DNA from: Salegentibacter sp. Hel_I_6
Lineage (GTDB): Bacteria > Bacteroidota > Bacteroidia > Flavobacteriales > Flavobacteriaceae
Assembly: GCF_000745315.1 (NCBI RefSeq)
Contig: NZ_JQNQ01000001.1
Span: 1,488,001 to 1,552,000, forward strand
Direction of reading: 5' to 3'
Length of the DNA: 64,000 nt
Below the pieces are notes generated by a model. It was not told the DNA's origin, did not search any database, and saw nothing but the letters and a program-made list of their open reading frames with translations. The position numbers and the translations under genes are program-made. Below are positions 44,729 to 52,431 of the stretch, one piece after another (within the stretch, counting starts at the first letter, position 1; the number at the start of each line of letters is the position of its first letter).

Positions 44729-45760
44729 TTAAATACCGATTGAACTTGATTTAACGGCTACCTCTACCCCTTTTTTGAGCCTGTTAAAAATTTTGAGGGC
44801 AAGTTGTGCCTGTGAAGTTGGAATACTAGGCATCATCGGGATACCTGATTCCCGGATCAGCTTAAAAGCAAGTGCTTTTTCGTTAGCCGGTAATCCCATT
44901 AGCGCGGTAAAATAGTGGTTCGGGTTTTTGATAAATTCCTTTCGTGCCGTATAGGTTTCCACAAAATTGCGCTGGTAACCGAAGGTTTTATCAAAGGTCT
45001 TTTCTGCCTTTTCAAAAAATCGGTCCCTGTCAAATCCGCGTTTAACCGTCTTACCATTAAAGTTAACTTCTGAAGCTTTGTATTTACTTCCCGGGGACAA
45101 GCTAACCGAATTAGAGGCATCTTTTCTACTTACGATAATATGGATATGGCTTTGGTTTCCTGCTTTGGGCATCCCCTGTACGATTCGTTTACCATCTTGC
45201 CGGTGTGGAGCCCGGGCTTCCAGTTTCTCAATTTCCTTTTCCCGCTTTTGAATACTTCCCTTCATCAGCCCGTTTTCTATTTTTCGGATTTCACTTTTGA
45301 GTTGAAGGATTTTAGTGGAATAAGGCTGGTTTTCGCGAACCTGGCGATCTGTACCTTTAAAACTCCGGCTATGTTCAATTTTAGCGTAATATTTAATATC
45401 ATTAATATTAATCGGCCTTCCGTCTATTTCCCGGTTAAAGCAGGCAACATAATCTTTCATCAGTTCCCGGATATACCTTTTTAAATCTGCGCTACTGTTC
45501 TGCAGGCGTTTTAATTCGTATTTGGAAGGGCTGACCGTTATGGAATAAAATTTCGGTTCTTTCTTTTTGAGCTTGGCGGTATTGTTATCAATTTCTTTGA
45601 CAACTTTCTCAGGTGTGATGGCATCCTTATATTGATTAAAGAAATGTTCCTTTGCCCCTTCCGCTACTCCTTCATTTTCCTTTTCGAGGTAGCTAACAAA
45701 ACCGGCGGAACTTTTGGAGTAATTCCCCCCTAACTTCTGAGGTGTCATGGTGATATACAT
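44729..45760 (-). CDS. mobB: MobB-type relaxase (DUF5712-like)
   Basis: Nicks DNA at oriT and pilots the strand. Of 343 residues, the two-His pattern NQSHIHIIVSRKD near 203-215 is the metal-binding motif 3 of Mob relaxases. The N-terminal MYITMTPQKLGGNYSKSS supplies possible catalytic Tyr residues. KFYSITVSPSKYEL and SADLKRYIRELMKDYV are typical of Bacteroidetes relaxases annotated DUF5712. It sits between the accessory protein and coupling protein, all on the minus strand with 11-bp gaps. Confidence 0.9.
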   Translation of the reverse strand: MYITMTPQKLGGNYSKSSAGFVSYLEKENEGVAEGAKEHFFNQYKDAITPEKVVKEIDNNTAKLKKKEPKFYSITVSPSKYELKRLQNSSADLKRYIRELMKDYVACFNREIDGRPININDIKYYAKIEHSRSFKGTDRQVRENQPYSTKILQLKSEIRKIENGLMKGSIQKREKEIEKLEARAPHRQDGKRIVQGMPKAGNQSHIHIIVSRKDASNSVSLSPGSKYKASEVNFNGKTVKRGFDRDRFFEKAEKTFDKTFGYQRNFVETYTARKEFIKNPNHYFTALMGLPANEKALAFKLIRESGIPMMPSIPTSQAQLALKIFNRLKKGVEVAVKSSSIGI

Positions 45761-45771
45761 AGCAAGAAATT

Positions 45772-46173
45772 TTACAGGTTATTATCAGAATTATCTTTCT
45801 TCTCCAGACTATGTTGTTCCCGTTTTGAAACACCCTCTTTTTTCTCCCGGAGGATTTTCTTTTCCAGGATGAGTGGTTTCTTTTGAGGTACTTCGGTTTG
45901 AAAAAGGGAGGCGATCATCGCCGCGGTGGGTTTGGTTTGTGTTTTCTCCATATCACGCACAATGGCAATAACTGCATTAATACGTTTCTTAAAAGAAGCT
46001 TCGATAGTCCTTCCGGTTGGGCCCAATCTTTCGTGGGGAGAAATTTCATTATAGAAGAAAAAGTCGAGCATTGTTTCCAGAGCTTCGGTGTGTGATTTGA
46101 AGTGTGTTCTTGAAAATTCCTGAAACCGTTTTGCTGTTTCCTTTTTGAACCTGATGCCGATAAATGATTCCAT
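45772..46173 (-). CDS. BfmA/BtgA-family mobilisation accessory protein
   Basis: 133 residues. The N-terminal half is a ribbon-helix-helix-like segment (IGIRFKKETAKRFQEFSR, SHTEALETMLDFFFYNEI), matching BfmA/BtgA proteins that bind oriT and assist the relaxase. The C-terminus is very Lys/Glu-rich and probably disordered. It is the first gene of the mobilisation operon; paired repeats lie 10-65 bp upstream of its ATG, so it may repress itself. Confidence 0.85.
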   Translation of the reverse strand: MESFIGIRFKKETAKRFQEFSRTHFKSHTEALETMLDFFFYNEISPHERLGPTGRTIEASFKKRINAVIAIVRDMEKTQTKPTAAMIASLFQTEVPQKKPLILEKKILREKKEGVSKREQHSLEKKDNSDNNL

Positions 46174-46182
46174 AATTCGCCG

Positions 46183-46238
46183 ATTTGTCGCAAATTCTTC
46201 CCTAGAAATGGGCGCTGGCGGGCCATTTGTCGCAAATT
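46183..46238. promoter_or_regulatory. Two ATTTGTCGCAAATT sites 42 bp apart
   Basis: Identical 14-bp sites at 46183-46196 and 46225-46238, each an inverted repeat ATTTG-TCG-CAAAT. Their starts are 42 bp apart, about four DNA turns, placing two dimers on the same face. The first is 9 bp before the mobilisation operon start. Likely binding sites of the accessory protein or relaxase. Confidence 0.6.
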
Positions 46239-46633
46239 GCTAAAACTCAGGAATTTAAATATAATTTAAACAACTGATTTACAGTTATTTAAAAACGAAA
46301 AGGAGTGTTTAACATCGCGTAGCGTGTTACCCTCTTGCTACTCCTTTTCGTCCCGCAGCGCGGGACAAAAATTCCGTACAATTTGGACTGTTGGCTGTCT
46401 TAATAGACAGTCAAAAGCCACTTGCCAATTCCCGGAAAAAATTTCCGGATTAATATTTTTTTTGATGTGCAGGTTTATCGGCGAAAGTCAAAAATAGATA
46501 GCCCTGCGTAAATTTGAATGCTGAAGATCAGCGAAATAAAGATACATTTTTTTTATAAAATCAAGACAAAGAATACCTAACGAATAATTTTTTTCTATAT
46601 TTATAATCATTTGAATTTTTCATTTAATGATAG

Positions 46634-46670
46634 AAAGGAAAATCCAGGTAACAGCGGATTTTCCTTTTTT
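46634..46670 (+). terminator. Rho-independent terminator
   Basis: 12-bp stem AAAGGAAAATCC with GGATTTTCCTTT and a T-run on the plus strand. No plus-strand gene precedes it, so it may end a transcript from the oriT region. Confidence 0.6.
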
Positions 46671-46784
46671 ACTTGAACTGAATGTGAAATGCTCCTTATT
46701 TTTGAGCACAACCAACCAGACTATTTTTGTGTTTCTTTTGGAGCTGCTTTGCTTAAGATTCGTTGAGAAATCTTAAGCCAAAAA

Positions 46785-46808
46785 AACACCTCTAAAAATA
46801 GAAGTGTT
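46785..46808 (-). terminator. Terminator after the RadC-like gene
   Basis: AACACCTCT pairs with AGAAGTGTT (one mismatch); on the minus strand it is followed by a run of T. Suited to end the RadC-like transcript. Confidence 0.6.
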
Positions 46809-46837
46809 TAAAATCTGGTTAGCATTGGCCAGGTAAA

Positions 46838-47287
46838 TTACAGAATTCCCTCATCCGCAAAACTGTAATAATTACCATCAGGAATAAGAATAATATGATC
46901 CAGTACTTTAACATCAAAAAATGATGCCGCATTTTTAATTTTTCTGGTCAGGCTTTTATCTGCTTCACTTGGTCTAAGGGTTCCGCTGGGGTGATTGTGC
47001 AATAAAATTATTGCCGTGGTTAAGGACTTTAATACTACTGCAAATAGGATTCGAACATCGACCAGGGTTCCGGTAATACCTCCATTCGAAACTTCATAAA
47101 TTCCTTTAACCTTATTAGCATTATTGAGCAGTATAATTTTAAAAGTTTCCTGCAATTCAATATTATTTTTATTCCATTGCTCAAAGGCTAATTCTGCCGC
47201 ACACCTGGAACTGGTTATTTTTGGAAGCAAATTTGTTTTTAAACTTCCGCTGTAGCTTATCGCTATTTCATTAACTTTGGATTTCAT
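46838..47287 (-). CDS. RadC/JAB-domain protein of mobile element
   Basis: 149 residues from ATG 47287 (an in-frame upstream start at 47329 adds 14 residues and overlaps the upstream terminator). JAMM/MPN metal motif: AIILLHNHPSGTLRPSEAD, with HxH and downstream D. The C-terminal VLDHIILIPDGNYYSFADEG is standard for RadC-like proteins. Mobile elements in Bacteroidetes often carry one; its exact role is unknown. It lies downstream of ssb, separated by a terminator. Confidence 0.9.
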   Translation of the reverse strand: MKSKVNEIAISYSGSLKTNLLPKITSSRCAAELAFEQWNKNNIELQETFKIILLNNANKVKGIYEVSNGGITGTLVDVRILFAVVLKSLTTAIILLHNHPSGTLRPSEADKSLTRKIKNAASFFDVKVLDHIILIPDGNYYSFADEGIL

Positions 47288-47316
47288 TATTAGCTTATTT
47301 AAAGGGTTAATAATTA

Positions 47317-47352
47317 AAAGAGGGCGCAACTTTCGAAGGGAACGCCCTCTTT
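47317..47352 (-). terminator. Terminator after ssb
   Basis: 10-bp stem AAAGAGGGCG with CGCCCTCTTT; on the minus strand T-rich sequence follows. It separates ssb from the RadC-like gene. Confidence 0.75.
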
Positions 47353-47365
47353 GTTTTTTGGGTTC

Positions 47366-47710
47366 TTAATCAGTAATTTCTCTATTTCCAAGAAAGAGGA
47401 TTTCACTTACTAAAATTTCGGTAACATATCGTTTCTCTCCGCTTTGGGTTTCATAGGATCTGGAAGTTAGTTTGCCACGGATAGCCACTTCTTTACCTTT
47501 ATCAACATATTTCTCGATAAGCTGTGCCTGTTTTCCCCAGGCCACTACATTGTGCCAGTCGGTTTGTTGAATTTTCTCTCCTTCCTTGTGATAGTATTCA
47601 TTGGTAGCCAGTGAAAAACTGCTTACTTTTTTACCACTTTCGAAGTTTTTAATTTCAGGGGCATTCCCCACGTTTCCGATTAACTGTACTTGATTTCTTA
47701 GATTACTCAT
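47366..47710 (-). CDS. ssb: Single-stranded DNA-binding protein
   Basis: 114 residues consisting of the OB fold alone: LRNQVQLIGNVGNAPEIKNF, FSLATNEYY, TDWHNVVAWGKQAQLIEKYV, GKEVAIRGKLTSRSYE. It lacks the acidic C-terminal tail of chromosomal SSB that recruits repair proteins, which is common in element-borne copies. It probably protects the transferred strand in the recipient. Confidence 0.93.
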   Translation of the reverse strand: MSNLRNQVQLIGNVGNAPEIKNFESGKKVSSFSLATNEYYHKEGEKIQQTDWHNVVAWGKQAQLIEKYVDKGKEVAIRGKLTSRSYETQSGEKRYVTEILVSEILFLGNREITD

Positions 47711-48402
47711 AATTAAAAGATTTAGATACCTGCTTTTTTATATAGGTTGATTAAACATTGATTTACTTATTATATCCGGAGCGTTTTCCTTTTTTAATTT
47801 TTTTATTTCGCTTCCGGGTATGTTGTTTTGAAATGATTTCATAATTGTTATTTGTTGATTTACTTCCTATAGAGCCGTTTGCTGTTACCTTTTTTGATGC
47901 TGATACATTTTCAATATTTAGAATTAGGGAAGGTTTATAAAAAGGAGGGACGACTGGCTTATGCAACCTGTACTAACTTCTAAATATTGGTATTTTGCAT
48001 TACAAAAAAGGTAGGGACAGCAACGGCCGGGAAGGAAATGGAAATACTGAAATTGAGAAACAACCGGAAGCGAAGTAAATGAATAAATGGAATTCCTATT
48101 AAGCGGGCGTCCTTTGTTACTTAGTTTATAGAATAAGGCTATAAGATTAGCACAACTTATTATTTATCGAATACATCAAGAGAAAAAATGAAAAGGATGC
48201 TCAAGATATTCTTAAGAAAGCTCTTTACCCAAAATGGAGTATTTAGCGAAATGAAGCGGTAATGTGCTGACTGCTATACAACTCATAGATAATGGTCATA
48301 ATCTCTTAAATGTATAAAGCAGAATATGTTAATTACATTATTTAAGTATTTGCTTAAATACGTATTTTATTATACCTTTGAAATCTAAATAATAAATTAA
48401 CC
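47711..48402. other. 692-bp region between ssb and the mercury operon
   Basis: A weak minus-strand frame at 47763-47966 (67 codons, TTG start, very basic C-terminus) cannot be supported as a gene. 47967-48300 shows no clear frame or repeat. The last 65 bp hold the arsR-type promoter. This may be the junction between the element backbone and the metal cargo. Confidence 0.4.
48340..48380 (+). promoter_or_regulatory. Promoter and operator of the mercury operon
   Basis: -33 TTTG (48349-48352) and -7 TACCTTTG (48373-48380) are 20 bp apart. A perfect inverted repeat ATTTAAG (48340-48346) with CTTAAAT (48353-48359) is centred on the -33 box, as expected for an ArsR-family repressor blocking the promoter until metal binds. 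Confidence 0.7.
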
Positions 48403-48768
48403 ATGGAAATTTCGTGTACAAGAGCCCAAGCTGATCATCAACAACTTCTCAATTGTAAAAATGTTCTTGAAAAAATGGATGATAATTTTCAGGATATGAC
48501 CAAACTACTATCTATTGCTGGTAGTGAGGTGCGTTTAAAAATTTTATTCCTCTTGAACATGGAAGACGAATTATGTCCCTGTGATATTGCTGATATTTTA
48601 GAAATGAGCGTACCGGCAATCTCTCAACACATCCGGAAAATTAAAGATGCGGGTTTTATCTCCTCAAGAAGAGATGGGCAAACCTTATATTATTCTTTAG
48701 TGAAGGATAAAACAGCTGTACTTGATGCTGTTTTCACTACTATCAAAATGGTTAAAAAAACTGCGTAA
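48403..48768 (+). CDS. ArsR/SmtB-family metal-sensing repressor
   Basis: 121 residues with the ArsR winged helix: LSIAGSEVRLKILFLLNMED, then ELCPCDIADILEMSVPAISQHIRKI, then GFISSRRDGQTLYYSLV. The CPC in helix 3 (LCPCDIA) matches the metal-binding motif of mercury- or arsenic-type sensors, and a further Cys lies near the N-terminus (ISCTRAQ). First gene of the mercury operon, with an operator over its own -33 box. The next gene starts 1 bp after its stop. Confidence 0.92.
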   Translation: MEISCTRAQADHQQLLNCKNVLEKMDDNFQDMTKLLSIAGSEVRLKILFLLNMEDELCPCDIADILEMSVPAISQHIRKIKDAGFISSRRDGQTLYYSLVKDKTAVLDAVFTTIKMVKKTA

Positions 48769-48769
48769 A

Positions 48770-49393
48770 ATGAAAACTTCCCAAAAATCAAATAGTCCGG
48801 CATATTTGAGCATAATTACTGCAGTAACAGCTTCCGTATGTTGTATTACTCCCCTCCTGGCAATTTTAGCAGGTAGTAGTGGACTTGTAACCACTTTTTC
48901 CTGGATAGAACCTTTTCGTCCTTATTTGATTGCGCTTACTATAGGAATTCTTGGTTTGGCCTGGTATTTAAAATTGAAACCTAAAACACAAGAAGAAATA
49001 GATTGTGCCTGCGACGAGGAAGCAAAACCATCTTTTTGGCAGTCCAAAAATTTTCTATTCATAGTTACAGTATTTGCCGGATTGATGCTGGCTTTCCCTT
49101 ATTATTCCAATATATTTTATTCACAGCCCAGTAAGGATATAGTGTATGTTTCTCAATCAAACATAATAAAGCACACCTTTGAAGTTGAGGGAATGACCTG
49201 TGCAGGATGTGAAGCCCACGTAGAAAGTGAGGTAAATAATCTGGATGGTATTTTATCAGTCAAGGCGAGTTACGAAAATGCCAATACCGTGGTAGAATAT
49301 GATAAAACTAAAGTTGATTTGGTCGCAATTCGAGAAGCAATAAATAAAACTGGTTATAAAGTAATCGTTACAGAAAATAAAGAAGAGAAGTAG
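48770..49393 (+). CDS. Mercuric transport protein, MerT-MerP fusion
   Basis: 207 residues from ATG 48770. The MerT-like part has three membrane helices and the vicinal Cys pair in SVCCITPLLAILAG that passes Hg(II) inward; a further Cys pair occurs in DCACDEE. It is fused to a C-terminal HMA domain with GMTCAGCEAHVESEV, the MerP metal-binding motif. MerT and MerP are separate proteins in Proteobacteria; the fused form is known in Bacteroidetes. It lies between the ArsR gene and the reductase gene, whose ATG follows immediately. Confidence 0.9.
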   Translation: MKTSQKSNSPAYLSIITAVTASVCCITPLLAILAGSSGLVTTFSWIEPFRPYLIALTIGILGLAWYLKLKPKTQEEIDCACDEEAKPSFWQSKNFLFIVTVFAGLMLAFPYYSNIFYSQPSKDIVYVSQSNIIKHTFEVEGMTCAGCEAHVESEVNNLDGILSVKASYENANTVVEYDKTKVDLVAIREAINKTGYKVIVTENKEEK

Positions 49394-50740
49394 ATGAAAA
49401 AATATGATGTATTTGTAATAGGTTCCGGGATGTCAGGTATGACCGTTGCTAATAAATGTGCCTCCAAAGGCCTTAAGGTGGGAATTACCGATGAACTTCC
49501 CTACGGGGGAACCTGTGCCCTAAGAGGCTGTGATCCTAAAAAGGTGATTATAGGAGCAACTGAAGTACGTGATTTTGCGCAAAGGCTTAAAGGAAATGGA
49601 ATAGATACCGTACCTGAAGTCAATTGGGAAGATATTATGGCTTTTAAGCAATCTTTTGTGGATGCCATGCCTCCTAAAATTGAAAAAGGATATAAGAATA
49701 AAGACATAGACACCTATCACACTTCAGCTAAATTTGTATCTAATAACACCTTACAGGTAGGAGATGAAGTTATTGAAGCAGATAAATTCGTAATCGCAAC
49801 AGGTGCAAAACCCCGGGTACTGGATTTTGAAGGTGGAAATTTGGCACTTTCAAGTACAGAATTCCTTAACCTGAAAAAGCTACCTAAATCACTTTTATGT
49901 ATTGGAGGTGGCTACATTGCCTTTGAATTTGCTCATATCGCTGCGCGGGCCGGTGCCGATGTAACTATATTACATCGCGGAGAATTTCCATTGGAAAACT
50001 TTGATCGTGACATTTTACAACATCTTGTGGATGCAACCCGAAAGCTAGGAATTAAACTGGTTTTGAAAACCGACGTCTCTAAAATTGAAAAGAAAGAAGG
50101 CCATTATGTAGTAACAGGAAAATCAGATGGAAAAGAGTCAGCTTATAAGACAGCATCTGTCTTTAACTCGGCCGGTCGTCCTCCAGCGATTTTTGATTTA
50201 GATTTGGAAAAAGCAGGGATATCTTTTTCAAAAAAAGGAATCACAGTCAACGAATATCTTCAAAGCACCTCTAACTCCAATATTTATGCAGCGGGAGATT
50301 CGGCAGATTCTAAAGGCTTGCCCCTTACCCCTGTTGCGGTGATGGAAGGACATGTTGTGGCTTCAAACCTCATTAAAGGGAACAAGAAAAAAGTCAATTA
50401 TCCCCCAATGCCTTCCGTAGTTTTTACGTTACCCACACTGGCATCAGTAGGATTGACCGAAGCAGAAGCCAAATCACAACAAATTGAATATCAAGTTAAT
50501 TATAACAATGCGGAAAGCTGGTTCAATGCAAAACGATTAAATGTTCAGGAATATGCCTACAAAACCATTATTGATAAAGAAAATCAGACTATTCTTGGCG
50601 CCCATTTAATAGGCCCTAACGCGGAGGAAACCATCAATTTATTCGCCATGGCGATAAAGACCAAAATAAAAATCAATGAGTTAAGAACAATGATATTTAC
50701 ATATCCAACATTGTCATCAGATATCCCTCATATGCTTTAA
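49394..50740 (+). CDS. MerA-like flavin oxidoreductase (short form, no terminal Cys pair)
   Basis: 448-residue FAD/NAD(P) disulfide oxidoreductase. FAD motif DVFVIGSGMSGMTVAN at the N-terminus, redox-active pair GGTCALRGCDPKK near 37-49, NAD(P) motif LLCIGGGYIAFEFA near 166, and second FAD motif NIYAAGDSADSKGLPLTP near 294. Context suggests mercuric reductase, but it lacks both the N-terminal HMA domain and the C-terminal Cys-Cys pair of classical MerA. Its end (FTYPTLSSDIPHML) also lacks the His-Pro-Thr...Glu dyad of dihydrolipoyl dehydrogenase. It may reduce Hg(II) by another route or act on a thiol. Confidence 0.85.
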   Translation: MKKYDVFVIGSGMSGMTVANKCASKGLKVGITDELPYGGTCALRGCDPKKVIIGATEVRDFAQRLKGNGIDTVPEVNWEDIMAFKQSFVDAMPPKIEKGYKNKDIDTYHTSAKFVSNNTLQVGDEVIEADKFVIATGAKPRVLDFEGGNLALSSTEFLNLKKLPKSLLCIGGGYIAFEFAHIAARAGADVTILHRGEFPLENFDRDILQHLVDATRKLGIKLVLKTDVSKIEKKEGHYVVTGKSDGKESAYKTASVFNSAGRPPAIFDLDLEKAGISFSKKGITVNEYLQSTSNSNIYAAGDSADSKGLPLTPVAVMEGHVVASNLIKGNKKKVNYPPMPSVVFTLPTLASVGLTEAEAKSQQIEYQVNYNNAESWFNAKRLNVQEYAYKTIIDKENQTILGAHLIGPNAEETINLFAMAIKTKIKINELRTMIFTYPTLSSDIPHML

Positions 50741-50753
50741 AAATAAAAAGATT

Positions 50754-50960
50754 ATGGAAATAGAACTAGTATCTACCATTACATGTCCTGGTTGCGGACA
50801 TACAAAAGAAGAAGAAATGCCCACAACAGCCTGTCAGTTTTTTTACCAATGCGAAAATTGCAGTCAATTATTGAAACCAAAGGAAGGTGATTGCTGCGTT
50901 TATTGTTCTTATGGTACTCTTGCCTGTCCACCCATTCAGGAAGGAACAAATTGCTGCTAA
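50754..50960 (+). CDS. GDCCVxC-domain small Cys-rich protein
   Basis: 68 residues with eleven Cys. CPGCGH near the N-terminus, CQFFYQCENC in the middle, then the signature GDCCVYCSYGTLACPPI, ending in NCC. Matches the GDCCVxC family, found as selenoproteins or Cys forms beside mercury genes; here all positions are Cys codons. It could carry metal to the reductase, since that enzyme lacks its own C-terminal Cys pair (inference). Last gene of the mercury operon, 13 bp after the reductase. Confidence 0.88.
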   Translation: MEIELVSTITCPGCGHTKEEEMPTTACQFFYQCENCSQLLKPKEGDCCVYCSYGTLACPPIQEGTNCC

Positions 50961-50974
50961 AAATTTAAAATACT

Positions 50975-51008
50975 TTTGGAGACCTCCCCCACACCAGATG
51001 TATCTTGC
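50975..51008 (+). promoter_or_regulatory. CsoR-regulon promoter 1 (autoregulatory)
   Basis: -33 TTTG (50975-50978), 22-bp spacer starting GAGACCTCCCCC, -7-like TATCTTGC (51001-51008). The C-rich spacer start is shared, in the same register, with three further promoters downstream. Confidence 0.65.
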
Positions 51009-51022
51009 TGAAAATTAAAAAT

Positions 51023-51397
51023 ATGATTCCTAGAGATCTAAGTAAAGATATAAAAACCCGCTTGCAGAGCATCAGCGGCCAGCTTAACGGACTTATAAAA
51101 ATGCTGGATGAAAATAAAGATCCAGAAAAGATCCTGATCCAGTTCAAAGCTGCGCAAAAAGGGCTTGATAAGGCGCATTTTCTTCTTTTAGATGAAGTGT
51201 ACCGCAAAGCGCTGGCGATTACAATTTCAGAAACGGTGGAGGCCTGTCCCGGTAATTGCGGTAATGAAGAGCGAATTGAATTCATAAGAAAACAATTCCC
51301 TGATCTTGAGCTTAACAGCCTTACCGATAAAATGAAGGAGGTTGATGAACTTAAACGAAGACTAGAATCTTATATTTCTGAAAATAGACCAGAGTAA
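51023..51397 (+). CDS. CsoR/FrmR-family metal-sensing repressor
   Basis: 124 residues from ATG 51023; a TTG at 51005 lies inside the -7 box and is rejected. All-helical CsoR-like protein: KTRLQSISGQLNGLIKMLDE with the conserved RL-I-GQ pattern. AQKGLDKAHFLLL supplies the position of the second-helix ligands, with His in place of the usual Cys-flanking residue. ETVEACPGNCGNEE adds an extra Cys pair. The ligand set differs from copper CsoR, so the metal or thiol sensed is uncertain. Its own promoter carries the shared C-rich element. Confidence 0.85.
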   Translation: MIPRDLSKDIKTRLQSISGQLNGLIKMLDENKDPEKILIQFKAAQKGLDKAHFLLLDEVYRKALAITISETVEACPGNCGNEERIEFIRKQFPDLELNSLTDKMKEVDELKRRLESYISENRPE

Positions 51398-51432
51398 AAT
51401 ATTCTTCTATTTAATTTAATACTATTTAAAAT

Positions 51433-51457
51433 CTGTTTTACAAAAACAGGTTTTTTT
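51433..51457 (+). terminator. Terminator after the CsoR-like gene
   Basis: Stem CTGTTTT with AAAACAG followed by GTTTTTTT, 36 bp after the stop codon. Confidence 0.75.
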
Positions 51458-51458
51458 A

Positions 51459-51492
51459 TTTGGAGACCACCCTGGTTCCGCTCTTATCTTTG
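51459..51492 (+). promoter_or_regulatory. CsoR-regulon promoter 2 (thioredoxin-like gene)
   Basis: -33 TTTG (51459-51462), 22-bp spacer starting GAGACCACCCTGG, -7 TATCTTTG (51485-51492), 53 bp before the ATG. Confidence 0.7.
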
Positions 51493-51545
51493 AACTGTTC
51501 TTTGAAAATAAGGATAAAACTGATTGTTAAATTAAATTCATATAA

Positions 51546-51818
51546 ATGAAAAGACAAGTAGAAATATTTACGGCAAATTGTCCGGTATGCGATCCGGTAG
51601 TGAAAATGGTAAAAGAATTATCCTGCGATAGTTGCGAGATTACCACCTATAACCTGGTGGAACAATGTGAGGATAAGACCTGTATAGATAAAGTGCAGGA
51701 GTACGGTGTAAAGAGAATTCCCGCGGTGGCGGTTGATGGAAAATTGCTTGAGTGCTGTACAAACAATGGTATAAGCAAAGAAAAACTTATCGAAGCAGGA
51801 ATAGGAAAAGCCAGTTAG
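51546..51818 (+). CDS. Thioredoxin/glutaredoxin-like small protein
   Basis: 90 residues with a thioredoxin fold: VEIFTANCPVCDPVVKMVKEL carries a CPVC redox or metal-binding site, and VKRIPAVAVDGKLLECC has the cis-Pro of the fold followed by a Cys pair. Additional Cys in SCDSCEI and CEDKTC make it unusually Cys-rich (nine in 90). It is likely a thiol or metal shuttle linked to the neighbouring metal genes. It is monocistronic with its own C-rich promoter and a strong terminator. Confidence 0.85.
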   Translation: MKRQVEIFTANCPVCDPVVKMVKELSCDSCEITTYNLVEQCEDKTCIDKVQEYGVKRIPAVAVDGKLLECCTNNGISKEKLIEAGIGKAS

Positions 51819-51858
51819 CAAAACCATCGTACTGAAATTAAAATCTGAAACTTTTTAT

Positions 51859-51886
51859 GGCAGCCATTTTTGGCTGCCTTTTTTTT
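51859..51886 (+). terminator. Strong terminator after the thioredoxin-like gene
   Basis: 8-bp stem GGCAGCCA with TGGCTGCC, 4-nt loop, followed by nine or more T. Confidence 0.9.
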
Positions 51887-51922
51887 TAATCAAATTAAAA
51901 TGTTAAATCTTTATTAATCGGC

Positions 51923-51955
51923 TTGCCTACCCCCCGGGCTATGAGTCGATATTTG
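51923..51955 (+). promoter_or_regulatory. CsoR-regulon promoter 3 (Csp-like gene)
   Basis: -33 TTG (51923-51925), 22-bp spacer starting CCTACCCCCCGGG, -7-like GATATTTG (51948-51955). Same geometry as the other three sites. Confidence 0.6.
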
Positions 51956-52029
51956 AAAAGAGGTTCGGCTCTTAATCTTTTATTTCTGATTTCCGAACAG
52001 ATCAGGAAGTAACTAAAACCATTTAAATT

Positions 52030-52356
52030 ATGAAACCATTAAGTTCAGAAATGCAAAAATGTATCGATGATTGCAACGCCTGCATTACTGCGGCGAGAAT
52101 TTGCCTTGACCAACATTTGGGGGAACCAGACATGAAAGAATGCCACAAATTTTGTCTGGATTGTATTGCTTTATGCAGTGCGTGCGTCCAGCTGTTAGCC
52201 AGCCAGTCTGATTACTCAAAACGGCTATGTGCTATTTGTGCCGACTTATGTAAAGCCTGTGCTGATGAATGTGCAAAGTTTGACAGTGAAGTTTGCAAGC
52301 AATGCGCAGAAAAATGCAATGCCTGTGCCGAGAGCTGTAAAAAAATGGCAGCTTAA
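52030..52356 (+). CDS. Four-helix-bundle copper-binding protein (Csp-like, DUF326)
   Basis: 108 residues with sixteen Cys spaced along helices in C-x2/3-C patterns: KCIDDCNACITAARIC, CHKFCLDCIALCSACV, RLCAICADLCKACADEC, and CKQCAEKCNACAESCKK. This matches the Csp family of copper storage proteins, which hold many Cu(I) ions inside a four-helix bundle. No signal peptide, so cytosolic storage. Preceded by a CsoR-type promoter and followed by a terminator. Confidence 0.9.
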   Translation: MKPLSSEMQKCIDDCNACITAARICLDQHLGEPDMKECHKFCLDCIALCSACVQLLASQSDYSKRLCAICADLCKACADECAKFDSEVCKQCAEKCNACAESCKKMAA

Positions 52357-52385
52357 AAAACAGTTGTAGGATTTTTTTTTCCAAT

Positions 52386-52415
52386 AGGAGCGGCTAAAAA
52401 GTTGCTCCTTTTTTT
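52386..52415 (+). terminator. Terminator after the Csp-like gene
   Basis: AGGAGC pairs with GCTCCT over a 12-nt loop, followed by seven T. Confidence 0.75.
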
Positions 52416-52431
52416 AATAAGGAAGCTAACA

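Larger units (their letters stand above)
46174..46837. other. 664-bp non-coding region, candidate origin of transfer (oriT)
   Basis: Contains the ATTTG-TCG-CAAAT repeats (46183-46238) and a dense run of hairpins. These are ACGAAAAGGAGT/ACTCCTTTTCGT (46295-46351, 12 bp), GTCCCGC/GCGGGAC with a 3-nt loop (46350-46366), CTGTCT/AGACAG (46395-46410) and CCGGAAA/TTTCCGG (46432-46448). Terminators and a further 10-bp inverted repeat follow (GCTTAAGATT 46751-46760 with AATCTTAAGC 46769-46778). Position just upstream of the mobilisation operon is the usual place for oriT. Confidence 0.55.
26003..47710. mobile_element. Integrative conjugative element backbone (Bacteroidetes type)
   Basis: Contiguous conjugation genes: rteC, a replication module, tra genes in CTnDOT order on the plus strand, coupling protein, relaxase and mobilisation accessory protein on the minus strand, then an oriT candidate, a RadC-like protein and ssb. 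Boundaries given are those of the recognisable genes only. No integrase, excisionase or att repeat was found, so the true ends are unknown and the metal-resistance genes to the right may belong to the same element. Confidence 0.75.

Noticed and set aside
47763..47966. 67-codon minus-strand frame between ssb and the mercury operon
   Set aside because: TTG start, no internal ATG, low-complexity basic tail and no neighbour support; could be the end of a decayed gene but cannot be shown.
48722..48769. Earlier ATG for the MerT-MerP fusion
   Set aside because: It lies inside the arsR-type gene; the ATG at 48770, one base after that gene's stop, gives the normal MerT N-terminus.
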